Below the pieces are notes generated by a model. The model was not told the DNA's origin. It did no database searches and worked only from the letters and a program-made list of their open reading frames with translations. A program made the translations under genes and the position numbers. 64,000 nucleotides of DNA, from positions 707,667-771,666 of the forward strand of contig CAVTWL010000005.1 in NCBI GenBank assembly GCA_963738375.1, written 5' to 3'. This document shows positions 38,763-48,583 of the stretch, piece after piece. Source of the stretch: Bog-159 sp963738375. Lineage in GTDB: Bacteria > Acidobacteriota > Terriglobia > Bryobacterales > Bryobacteraceae. The number at the start of each line of letters is the position of its first letter. Position 1 is the first letter of the stretch.

Positions 38763-40166
38763 CTATGTTTCGGATTTTTCCGGCGCCTCGGGTTTTTCCG
38801 GCTTCTCCGGCTTTTCCGGTTCGTCATTGTCAGCGCCCGCCTTGCGCACGGTCACGGTACCCCTCTCCGTAATCACGTGGATGCTGGCGCCCTGTCCGAC
38901 GGTAGCCTTCAACGAAGCAGAACGTCCGTCGGTTTCCTTGTGGATGGGATCGCCGAAATCGTTGACGGCCTCGCCATGATCGGTTGTGGCGACCAGTTGG
39001 AAACTTGCCTTATCGGGCAGCACCAGGTTGATCTGGCCGCTGCGCGAACGAGCTTCAATCTTGGCCAAGGGCAGGTGCTTGGGCTGCAGTTCAATGTCTC
39101 CGCGATCCGTATCGAGATCCAGCGAGTTGGTGAAATCTTCGATCTTTACGTCTTTCGATTTGGTTGAGAGATGTACCGGTCCGACCAGGTTGTTGCCCGT
39201 CAGTTCGCCCAAATCCATCGTGATTTGCCCGGGCAGCGCGGCCAGCCGCAGGTCCGTGTTGGGCGATTCGAAATGCAGCGGCTTGGCGATGTTCTTGAAC
39301 TCCAGATTGCCCGAATAGGAGCCGTTGATGGTCACCTGTCCGGCGATATTCTCCATTTCGATATCGGAGCCTTTGCCCTGCAGGTCCAGATTACCCTTCA
39401 GATCCGCCGCGCGCACCAGATCGCTCCGCTGCAGTTCCACGCGGGCATTGCCGCCGATCTTGTTCAGCCGCACATCGGAGCGATCGCCCTGAATCTGCAC
39501 GGCGCCGTTGATCTCGCTGACATCGTAATCGCCCGTATTGCCATGCACCTCCACGCTCATACGGGCGGGGATGGTGATTTCCAGATCTTCTGAAATCCTG
39601 CCGCTGGTGGAGTTGTGATCCTGGTTGGTCTTCACCGTGATGGTGTCGCCCTGCGCCACGATTTCAAGCGGCGTGCTGTCGTTGCCGCGGTCCGCTTCGG
39701 TCTGGTTGATGGCCTGGATGGTCTTGCGTCCGGTCACCTTGATGTCAGGCGTTTCCGCCCCGACGATTTTCAGATTGCCGCGGTTGTTCTCGAAGACCAC
39801 TCTGGTAGCGGCCGCCGCGGGCTTCTGATCCCCCACGTTGAAATCGTAATGCTCGCCGAAAGCTTCCCAGGCGGGACGGAAATGGACGCCATGGCTATGC
39901 GCTTCGAACGCGCCCCACCCGATGAAGCAGATGAATACGATCAGCACCACTTCGCCGCCGGTGAGCCCGGCTGAGGGTTGCAGGCTGCCGCGGAAGTAAT
40001 CCACGAAGACTTCCAACAGCCGCAGCGTACCCCAGGCGATCAACAGAAAGGGCCAGTATTGCGCCAGCATATCGAACAGCTGGATGTCGGGCCGCATGTT
40101 GTAAATCAGGAATGCGGCGCCGAGGACGATCAATAAAATCGGACCGGTGACCGAGCGTCGTCTCAT
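38763..40166 (-). CDS. Membrane protein with DUF4097-like beta-repeat domain
   Basis: 467 aa. The N-terminal 95 residues hold about three membrane helices (SVTGPILLIVLGAAFLIY, YWPFLLIAWGTLRLLEVF, GGEVVLIVFICFIGWGAF), like LiaF/DUF5668 envelope-stress proteins. The rest is a long series of short beta units (SVEVHGNTGDYDVSEING, IQGDRSDVRLNKIGG) as in DUF4097 adhesin-like domains. The C-terminus is a PEKPEKPEKPEAPEK tail. It is coupled by ATGA to the 73-aa gene upstream and lies in an ECF sigma operon, so it may be part of an envelope sensing system. Confidence 0.85.
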   Translation of the reverse strand: MRRRSVTGPILLIVLGAAFLIYNMRPDIQLFDMLAQYWPFLLIAWGTLRLLEVFVDYFRGSLQPSAGLTGGEVVLIVFICFIGWGAFEAHSHGVHFRPAWEAFGEHYDFNVGDQKPAAAATRVVFENNRGNLKIVGAETPDIKVTGRKTIQAINQTEADRGNDSTPLEIVAQGDTITVKTNQDHNSTSGRISEDLEITIPARMSVEVHGNTGDYDVSEINGAVQIQGDRSDVRLNKIGGNARVELQRSDLVRAADLKGNLDLQGKGSDIEMENIAGQVTINGSYSGNLEFKNIAKPLHFESPNTDLRLAALPGQITMDLGELTGNNLVGPVHLSTKSKDVKIEDFTNSLDLDTDRGDIELQPKHLPLAKIEARSRSGQINLVLPDKASFQLVATTDHGEAVNDFGDPIHKETDGRSASLKATVGQGASIHVITERGTVTVRKAGADNDEPEKPEKPEKPEAPEKSET

Positions 40167-40384
40167 CTCACCCCTCCTGCTCCAGGAGTGCCCGGGGGCG
40201 CCGGCGGCCTTACAGGAACGGTGCGCCCCAATAGACTGAGCAATCCGAACACAATCAACAGTACGGGCCAGGTTTGGTGAAAACCGAATTCGGTAAAGTT
40301 GTTCAGCGCGAACAGGCTGCCTAGCGTGATCAAGGTTACCGGCCAGCGAATGGCACGGAGCAAGTTGGCATCATTGGCGTTCAT
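40163..40384 (-). CDS. Small two-helix membrane protein (LiaF-TM/DUF5668-like)
   Basis: 73 aa from the ATG at 40384 (an alternative ATG at 40396). Two hydrophobic helices (AIRWPVTLITLGSLFALNN and WPVLLIVFGLLSLLG) are followed by a Pro/Gly-rich tail. The same helix pair occurs in both neighbouring genes, so the three proteins may interact in the inner membrane. It overlaps the end of the upstream gene by 14 nt and is coupled by ATGA to the downstream one. Confidence 0.8.
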   Translation of the reverse strand: MNANDANLLRAIRWPVTLITLGSLFALNNFTEFGFHQTWPVLLIVFGLLSLLGRTVPVRPPAPPGTPGAGGVR

Positions 40385-41072
40385 GGCGCACCTCACCCAC
40401 GGGGCCTTCGCCCGCGATCCGCACGTAGAGCATGTAGGCGCCCGCCAGAATCAGCAACACGGGCCAATAGCGCAAGAGATACCGGAGTTGAATGACGTCA
40501 GTCGTGCTCAACAACAGCAGGATACCCAAGCCAATCAGCGTGATGGCGCCGATGGGGAATCCGCCGCGGCGGCCGTGGACATCGAGGATGCTGGAGAACT
40601 CGTCGACCGCCTCTCCGGCGCGGCGCTTGCGGGCTGTGTGATAGGCTTCGAGGGCCATATACATTACCCAAACGCCGATGAGGATACCGAACAGCGGTTC
40701 CAGGTCGCCGGCCGTGCCGGAGCTGGTGATGGAGACCAGCAGTCCAAAAATGATGGCGTGAACCAGGCCTTTGGCGTACTGGCCGTTATAAATCGCGCCT
40801 ACGCCGGGAATGAAGCCCAGCAGGCACGCCAGACCCGGCGAGACGTCGCCCATGGTTCCCGCGGGAGAATGCTGCGCCATGGCGGCGGCGGTTTCCTGCG
40901 CCATACGATCGTTGATGCCTTGCCGTATGGCGCCCTCGATCGCGGCGGCGGGTGCGTGCTCGTCGCAAAAAATGGTGCCCTGCGCGGTGCGCTTGCAGTC
41001 GTTACAAAGCGCCTTGCCGCAACTGCGGCAATAGGCAACAGCCGGTACTTCTGGATGATTAAAACAGTTCAT
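40371..41072 (-). CDS. B-box zinc finger membrane protein
   Basis: 233 aa. The N-terminus MNCFNHPEVPAVAYCRSCGK followed by LCNDCKRT and FCDEH fits a B-box-type zinc finger. A TM2-like segment (LACLLGFIPGVGAIYNGQY, FGLLVSITSSG) and two LiaF-like helices (GAITLIGLGILLLLSTTD, YWPVLLILAGAYMLYV) follow. The zinc finger probably faces the cytoplasm. It lies 19 nt downstream of the anti-sigma gene in the same operon. Its role is unknown. Confidence 0.82.
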   Translation of the reverse strand: MNCFNHPEVPAVAYCRSCGKALCNDCKRTAQGTIFCDEHAPAAAIEGAIRQGINDRMAQETAAAMAQHSPAGTMGDVSPGLACLLGFIPGVGAIYNGQYAKGLVHAIIFGLLVSITSSGTAGDLEPLFGILIGVWVMYMALEAYHTARKRRAGEAVDEFSSILDVHGRRGGFPIGAITLIGLGILLLLSTTDVIQLRYLLRYWPVLLILAGAYMLYVRIAGEGPVGEVRHERQ

Positions 41073-41091
41073 GGCGATTCTCCCTTATTTG

Positions 41092-41715
41092 CTAATGAGA
41101 CAAGCTTTGCGGCTTGTCTTCCAAGCCCTTCACCGGCAGCCGGTGGGTATCCGGACCGCGGCCGGATTTGCCGGAATCCGCCGGTGACTTGGGCTCTTCT
41201 TCCTGCGTCTGCTGCCAGTCATGCAGTTTCGACTGGATTTGATACACGAGCTTGAGACTTTCGTAGAACTTTACGGTGCGCTGGTAGCTTCGATAGGCCC
41301 GGTCTTCCAGGCCCGACCACACCTGCGCCGGCGCCAGATCCGAGGCGCGCAACTGGCGGGCGGGCGTGACGAATCGCGCCAGCATGGCGAATGACAAAAT
41401 GGTCATCGCCATTCCCATGGCAAAGCGCGGCTGCAACACCGGCTGTAGCACCTTGCGGAACCAACCGCCGACGCCTTTGGAAGCCGTCTTGGCATTGGCC
41501 CACGGCGGCTGAAACAAAAGCCGCGTCATGAGTTCCGGCGGCGCCTCCGCTTCCGCGGCCCGCTCCATGAACCCCACGGCGGCGGACGCGTCCCGCGCCA
41601 ATTCCGCGCAACTCCGGCAGCCGGCCAGATGCTGTTCGACCGTAGCTCTGGCGTCCGGCCCCAACGTGCCGTCAACGTAGTCGCAGATGAGTATTTCCAG
41701 TTCCGCGCACGTCAT
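41092..41715 (-). CDS. Anti-sigma factor with zinc-finger (zf-HC2) domain
   Basis: 207 aa. The N-terminal MTCAELEILICDYVDGTL and HLAGCRSCAEL form the HxxxCxxC zinc anti-sigma domain that would hold the ECF sigma factor inactive. One membrane helix (FAMGMAMTILSFAMLARFV) lies near residue 105. A periplasmic helical region and a Lys/Glu-rich tail follow. The ATG overlaps the TGA of the sigma gene (41712-41715), a standard coupled pair. Confidence 0.9.
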   Translation of the reverse strand: MTCAELEILICDYVDGTLGPDARATVEQHLAGCRSCAELARDASAAVGFMERAAEAEAPPELMTRLLFQPPWANAKTASKGVGGWFRKVLQPVLQPRFAMGMAMTILSFAMLARFVTPARQLRASDLAPAQVWSGLEDRAYRSYQRTVKFYESLKLVYQIQSKLHDWQQTQEEEPKSPADSGKSGRGPDTHRLPVKGLEDKPQSLSH

Positions 41716-42365
41716 ACCAGTACCTTCTGCCTTCGCAAAACACGGGCCAACTCCGCCCGCCCCCGGTTCAGCCGGGACTTCACCGTACCTTCGGGGATTC
41801 GCAGGATGTCCGCGATTTCCTTATATTCCATCTCCTGCAAGTCGCGCAGGATCACCGCCTCGCGCAATTCCGGCGATAGCTTCTGCAAGGCCGCCTGCAA
41901 AATCTCGCTGGCCTCCCGTCCGGCTACCAGGCCCTCGGGCCGGCTGCCGGCGGAAACCGATTCTTCCACCCAGGGAAGCTGCTCCTCGATGGAATCGGTC
42001 AACCGCTCCTGGCGCGTGCGCCGGTAATTATCGATCAACAGATTGCGCGCCAGGCGTGCCAGCCAGGTAGTAAAGGCGCCTTCCGTCGCGCGAAACGTCT
42101 TCAAAGTGCGATAGACCCGCAGGAAGACTTCCTGGGTCAAATCCTGGGCTTCTCCATCTTTTCCGGTGAAGCGATAACACAGCCCGTAAACGCGCCGGGT
42201 ATGGGTTCTTACCAATTGTTCCCAGGCGGCTTCTTCGCCGCTTAGACACCGCTCTACCAGGTTGTGATCGAGATCCAAACTCTGTTTTATCCAATATTGG
42301 CCGCCGCCGTCCGTCTTTTGCAAGAACGGACCACCCGAAACCATTGCCAGGGCGGCGCTCGCCAT
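41712..42365 (-). CDS. ECF-type RNA polymerase sigma factor
   Basis: 217 aa. Region 2 is visible as RVYGLCYRFTGKDGEAQDLT and EVFLRVYRTLKTF. Region 4 is visible as LSPELREAVILRDLQEMEYK and EIADILRIPEGTVKSRLNRG. The ATG at 42365 gives a 30-residue N-terminal extension before LDHNLVERCLSGEEAAW; a later start is possible. It is the first gene of a five-gene operon with its anti-sigma factor and three membrane proteins, and it is divergent from a flippase-like gene 100 bp away. Autoregulation is likely by analogy. Confidence 0.92.
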   Translation of the reverse strand: MASAALAMVSGGPFLQKTDGGGQYWIKQSLDLDHNLVERCLSGEEAAWEQLVRTHTRRVYGLCYRFTGKDGEAQDLTQEVFLRVYRTLKTFRATEGAFTTWLARLARNLLIDNYRRTRQERLTDSIEEQLPWVEESVSAGSRPEGLVAGREASEILQAALQKLSPELREAVILRDLQEMEYKEIADILRIPEGTVKSRLNRGRAELARVLRRQKVLV

Positions 42366-42464
42366 ATTTGCCTCGTCTCCTCCTCAGGATCGTTACACTC
42401 TAAGAAACGAGGCATTATCATGATAGGTTCATTTTTTCCCTGAAGCTAGCACGGATTTCCGGAA

Positions 42465-43523
42465 ATGAGGTCATTCGATTAAACGCAACTGGAAGTGGCT
42501 GGTGCTGGCGATGGCCGCCGTGGCGGCGGCCATCTGGCTGGCGCATGTTTCTTGGGCAGCCGCGGGTTCGACTGGCGGGCCTTCCGCGCTACCTTATTGG
42601 CACTCGAGTGGCCCTGGCTGGCGGCCTCGGCGGCCTGTGTGATGGCTGGTTATTACGGCCGGGCGTTGCGCTGGCGCATCCTGATGCGGCCGGTCAAGGC
42701 GGATCCGAGCCTGTGGAATCTGTTCTCGGCCACCGTGATCGGTTTCAGCGCGATCACCGTTTTGGGGCGGCCCGGCGAGTTCGTGCGTCCGTATCTGATT
42801 GCAGCCAAAGAAAAAGTCTCAGCCTCGTCGCAAATGGCGGCGCTTCTGCTCGAACGCATTTACGACATCTTGATCGTGCTGGCCATTTTCGGTTTCGCCC
42901 TCGGCCGGGTGCGCCGCTCGGAGGTCGCGCTTGGGGCCCGCGCTTACCTGGGTATTCGCTACGGGCGGATGGTTGGTGGCGGCTTTATCCGTTGTCAGTC
43001 TTAGGGCTGCTGGCTGCGTTCCGGCATTTTTCCGCTGTTATGCGGCGGCGGCTTCTGGATGCCCTGCGCTTTGTGGCCGGAACGCGCACTTTGAGATGGC
43101 GGACCGGCTGATCACCGCGTTCGTGCAAGGCGTGAATCCACCAAAAGCCAAAAGGCGATGCTGCTGTTGATTTGGTACACCGTTCTGGAGTGGGCGACGA
43201 TTGCCGCTCACGGTCTTTTGCGTGATGCGGGCGTTTGGCGCGGCGCTGCGCTTCGGGTGGCTCGACGTGTTGATTTTTCTGGGTTTTCTGGCTTTCGGGC
43301 GGTGGTCCAGATTCCCGGCGTGGGCGGGGGGATGCAGGTGGTTTCCGTGCTGGTGTTGACCGAACTTTTCGGGTGCCGCTGGAAATCTCCACCAGCGTGG
43401 CTCTGGTGCTGTGGTTTATTTCATTTGTAGTAGTTGTGCCCATCGGTAGTTGCTCTGGCCTTGCACGAAGGCATCCAATGGCGCAGCTTTAAGGCACTTG
43501 GAGCCTGGAGGCGACCTATATGA
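42465..43523 (+). CDS. Lysylphosphatidylglycerol synthase TM-like / UPF0104 flippase-type protein, frameshifted
   Basis: Integral membrane protein of about 350 aa of the AglD/MprF-N-terminal type. Parts: KWLVLAMAAVAAAIWLAHVF, GRALRWRILMRPVKADP, VIGFSAITVLGRPGEFVRPY, QMAALLLERIYDILIVLA, then in later frames FEMADRLITAFVQGVN and FGAVVQIPGVGGGMQVVSV. The motif RPGEFVRPY with ERIYD is typical. Breaks lie near 42945, 43085, 43145, 43205 and 43370. The start is unclear: ATG at 42465 is out of phase by one base. Its TGA overlaps the nrdR ATG. Confidence 0.8.
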
Positions 43524-44001
43524 AGTGTCCATTTTGCAATCACATAGAAGATAAGGTGGTGGATTCGCGCGAGAGCCGCGAGGGCGAAGCCATCCGCCGC
43601 CGGCGGGAGTGCCTGGGCTGCGAGCGGCGTTTCACTACCTACGAACGGATCGACGAAGTGCCCTATATGGTGATCAAGAAGGACGGCCGCCGCGAGAAGT
43701 TCGATCGCCAGAAAGTGCTGTCGGGTTTGCTGAAAGCTTGCGAAAAGCGGCCGGTCAGCATGGGAAGGCTCGCGGAACTGGTGGACCAGGTGGAGGGCAA
43801 GGTCACGCGATTCCGCCGACCGCGAGATATCTACTATAGAAATAGGAGAAGTGCTTGATCGAAGCCCTCCGCGACCTGGACAAGATCGCCTACGTGCGCT
43901 TCGCCTCCGTCTACCGCGATTTCCAGGATGAAGAGGCGTTTTTCAACGAGCTAAAGAACCTGATGCGGCACAAAGTTGCCCTAATCGACGCTCGAATGTA
44001 A
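43520..44001 (+). CDS. nrdR: Transcriptional repressor of ribonucleotide reductase genes, frameshifted
   Basis: Zinc-ribbon / ATP-cone repressor of nrd operons, about 160 aa. Cysteines 3, 6, 31 and 34 lie in MKCPFCNHIEDKVVDSRE and CLGCERRF. The ATP-cone follows (VIKKDGRREKFDRQKVLSGL). A one-base loss near 43808 shifts the frame; the remainder (EVLIEALRDLDKIAYVRFAS, VYRDFQDEEAF) reads to a TAA at 43999. It is coupled to the upstream membrane gene by ATGA overlap. No ribonucleotide reductase gene lies in the window. Confidence 0.92.
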
Positions 44002-44196
44002 CCAAACGCGTTTTCAAAGACATCTTTAAAATAGAGCTTAACTTTCCGGGTGAATGGTGATATCATCAATTGATGTGCCGTGGCGAATGCCCTCACGCTT
44101 CGGCGTGCCGGAACCAGCAAGTCCGAAGCGTTTCAGAAGCCTCAGAATCTAACCCCTAACTTTGCAGAGCGTCAATCCGGAAAGCGTGTCAAATAA

Positions 44197-45758
<1,562 letters not shown>

Positions 45759-45776
45759 TATCCATATCAGTCCTGA

Positions 45777-45813
45777 GGCGATAGCGACCCGGTTCAGCCA
45801 GGTCGCTATCGCC
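45777..45813. terminator. Perfect 13-bp hairpin between convergent rpoD and gyrA
   Basis: GGCGATAGCGACC at 45777-45789 pairs perfectly with GGTCGCTATCGCC at 45801-45813 across an 11-nt loop. It lies 18 nt after the rpoD stop and 110 nt from the gyrA stop. The position between convergent genes suggests a bidirectional terminator, although only a weak T-tract (ATTTCT) follows. Confidence 0.75.
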
Positions 45814-45923
45814 ATTTCTGTCCCTGCGTCGTTTCGGCGAATAATACCACAATAGTAGTTGATATTTGGCCAAGCAGCCGCCTGGCCAAGCGTGCGCCGA
45901 ATGGGGTTAGCGGCCGGCCTGTC

Positions 45924-48467
45924 TTACTGCAGCGGAAGTTCCGGCTGGCCTTCGCCATCCTTGTCGACGGCTTCGGCCGCCTCGGGAATGACCGACGCCG
46001 CAGCCACCTGGTCGTCGTCCTCCATCCGCACCAGGCGGACCCCCTGTGTGGACCGTCCGGCCTGCCGGATCTCAGCCGACTCCAAGCGGATGATCTTGCC
46101 GTTCTTGGTCACAATCATCAGGTCGGTGTCTTCCTTCACCGACAAAATGGCGACCACCTTGCCGTTGCGCGTGGAGGTCTTCATGTTGATGACGCCCTTG
46201 CCGCCGCGCGATTGCAAGCGGTAATCGCTCAACTTGGTGCGCTTGCCGTAGCCGTTTTCCGAGATCGAAAGAATCAAGCCTTGGTCTTCGACGATCTCCA
46301 TTCCGACCAGATAATCGCCCGCGTCGAGATCCATGCCGCGCACGCCGCGCGCCGGGCGCCCCATGTGACGCACCTGGCTTTCGGCGAAACGGATGGCTTG
46401 CCCGTCATGCGACCCGAGGAAGATGAAGTTCTGGCCGTTGGTCAGATGCACGGAAATGAGCTCATCGCCGCCATCGAGCGAAACGGCGATGATGCCGCGG
46501 GCCATGGGATTGTCGAACTCGGTGAGCTCGCACTTCTTGATGACGCCGTGCTTGGTGGCCATCACCACGTACTGGTCGGGCACGAACTCGCTCACCGCCA
46601 GGAACGCCTTGACCGTATCGTCGGGCTGCAAATTAATCAGGTTCGATACGTGCTTGCCTTTGCCCACCGTCGCGGCATCCGGAATCTCGTAGATCTTCAG
46701 CCAGTAGACGCGTCCCTTGTCGGTGAAAATCAACAGGTAACTGTGCGTCGAGGCCACGATCAGGTGTTGGAGGAAATCCTCCGTGCGCGTGCCCATGCCG
46801 ATGCGGCCCTTGCCGCCACGGGATTGCCGCCGGTAGGTATCCACCGAGGTGCGCTTCAAATATCCGCCGTGCGTCACGGTTACGGCGACATCTTCGACCG
46901 CCACCAGATCTTCGAGCCGGATTTCCCCGGTGTCTTCGATGATCTGGGTGCGGCGTTCGTCCCCGTATAGCCTTTTGACTTCTTTCAGCTCGTCGATAAT
47001 GGCTTCCCGCACCAGCTTTTCGGATGCCAGCAATTCCAGGTACTGCGAGATGCGCCGCTGAATTTCGGCCAGTTCATCGGCGATCTTCTGCTGCTCCATG
47101 CCGGTCAGGCGCTGCAACTGCAGCTCGATGATGGCCTGCGCCTGCCGTTCGCTGAACGCAAAAGCCCCAATCAACGATTCGCGCGCTTCCCGCGGCGCCC
47201 GCGACGCGCGGATCAGCCGGATCACTTCGTCCAGGTTGTCCAGAGCCTTCTGAAATCCGATTAAAATATGCTCGCGTTCCCGCGCCTTGCGCAACTCAAA
47301 ATCGGTACGCCGGCGGATGACTTCCACGCGGTGTTCGATGAAGTACTTGATGCAACTGATCAGACCCAGTTCGCGCGGCTGTCCGTTGACGATGGAAAGC
47401 ATGATCACGCCGAAGCCGATTTGCAGTTGCGTGTGCTTGTAAAGATTGTTCAGCACCACTTCCGCCTGTTCGCCGCGCTTCAGCTCGAATACGATGCGGG
47501 TGCCGTCGCGATCGCTTTCATCGCGGATTTCGGAGATGCCTTCGATCTTCTTTTCGTTCACCAGGGCCGCGGCGTTTTCGATGAGCCGCGATTTATTCAC
47601 CTGGTACGGAATCTCGGTAACGATGATGTGCTCGCGATCCTTGCCGCGCGCTTCGATGGACGCTTTGGCGCGCAGCTTCAACTGGCCGCGGCCTTTGGTG
47701 AAAGCGTCGATAATCCCCTGGCGGCCGAGGATGAATCCGCCGGTCGGGAAATCGGGGCCGGGCACCATCTCCAGGATTTTCGCCAGCGGAGTTTGCGGAT
47801 TGTTGATGAGCGCGATGGTGGCGTTGATAATTTCGGTCAGGTTGTGCGGCGGAATGTTGGTCGCCATACCCACCGCGATACCCGCCGAGCCGTTCACCAG
47901 CAGGTTGGGCACGCGCGTGGGCAGAACTTCCGGCTCCTGCTCGCTTTCGTCGTAATTGGGCCGGAAATCGACGGTTTCCTTGTCGATGTCTTCCAGCAGC
48001 GACGTGGCAATGCGCGCCAGTCGGGCTTCGGTGTACCGCATGGCCGCGGGCGGATCGCCATCGACCGAGCCGAAATTTCCCTGGCCCTCGACGAGTGGAT
48101 AGCGCATGGTGAACGGCTGCGCCATGCGTACCAAGGCGTCGTAGATAGGAGCGTCGCCGTGCGGGTGGTATTTGCCCATCACCTCGCCGATGATCTTCGC
48201 GCACTTGCGCGTCGGCCGGTTGGGCGCGAGGCCCATCTCGTGCATGCCGAAGAGAATGCGGCGATGCACGGGCTTTAAACCGTCGCGGACATCGGGCAGC
48301 GCGCGCCCTACGATGACGCTCATCGCGTAATCGAGGTACGACCGCTTCATCTCATCTTCGATGTTGATGGGGATGAGATTCTTGTCGCCGCCAGCTCCGC
48401 CCAGCGGCATTTGAGGACCGGACGGAGGCGCGGGCGGACCTTGCGGCGGATTTTCCTGATCGGGCAA
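45924..48467 (-). CDS. gyrA: DNA gyrase subunit A
   Basis: Breakage-reunion subunit of the type II topoisomerase that introduces negative supercoils. 847 aa and fully intact. A Pro-rich N-terminal tail of about 28 residues precedes NLIPINIEDEMKRSYLDYAM. The QRDR reads KYHPHGDAPIYDALVRMAQP, and the catalytic Tyr145 lies in AAMRYTEARL. The C-terminal wrapping domain carries the GyrA-box form QSRGGKG twice, which points to gyrase rather than topoisomerase IV. At the positions of E. coli Ser83 and Ala84 it has Ala106 and Pro107. The kgd-type gene begins 3.8 kb upstream and ends 116 nt before the gyrA start on the same strand. Confidence 0.97.
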   Translation of the reverse strand: MPDQENPPQGPPAPPSGPQMPLGGAGGDKNLIPINIEDEMKRSYLDYAMSVIVGRALPDVRDGLKPVHRRILFGMHEMGLAPNRPTRKCAKIIGEVMGKYHPHGDAPIYDALVRMAQPFTMRYPLVEGQGNFGSVDGDPPAAMRYTEARLARIATSLLEDIDKETVDFRPNYDESEQEPEVLPTRVPNLLVNGSAGIAVGMATNIPPHNLTEIINATIALINNPQTPLAKILEMVPGPDFPTGGFILGRQGIIDAFTKGRGQLKLRAKASIEARGKDREHIIVTEIPYQVNKSRLIENAAALVNEKKIEGISEIRDESDRDGTRIVFELKRGEQAEVVLNNLYKHTQLQIGFGVIMLSIVNGQPRELGLISCIKYFIEHRVEVIRRRTDFELRKAREREHILIGFQKALDNLDEVIRLIRASRAPREARESLIGAFAFSERQAQAIIELQLQRLTGMEQQKIADELAEIQRRISQYLELLASEKLVREAIIDELKEVKRLYGDERRTQIIEDTGEIRLEDLVAVEDVAVTVTHGGYLKRTSVDTYRRQSRGGKGRIGMGTRTEDFLQHLIVASTHSYLLIFTDKGRVYWLKIYEIPDAATVGKGKHVSNLINLQPDDTVKAFLAVSEFVPDQYVVMATKHGVIKKCELTEFDNPMARGIIAVSLDGGDELISVHLTNGQNFIFLGSHDGQAIRFAESQVRHMGRPARGVRGMDLDAGDYLVGMEIVEDQGLILSISENGYGKRTKLSDYRLQSRGGKGVINMKTSTRNGKVVAILSVKEDTDLMIVTKNGKIIRLESAEIRQAGRSTQGVRLVRMEDDDQVAAASVIPEAAEAVDKDGEGQPELPLQ

Positions 48468-48583
48468 TGGATCTCCTTGAATGGGTGGTAAGTTCTATTT
48501 TACCAAGCGAGTAAGAGGATTTGGGGCGCGGAATTGCTTAACGGCACGCGCCGGTGCGCCGGAACGGGCTCAACAGCGCGGTC

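Noticed and set aside
44094..44107. CACGC-TTCG-GCGTG hairpin upstream of rpoD
   Set aside because: Only 5 bp with no T-tract; could occur by chance in GC-rich DNA, so not listed as a terminator.
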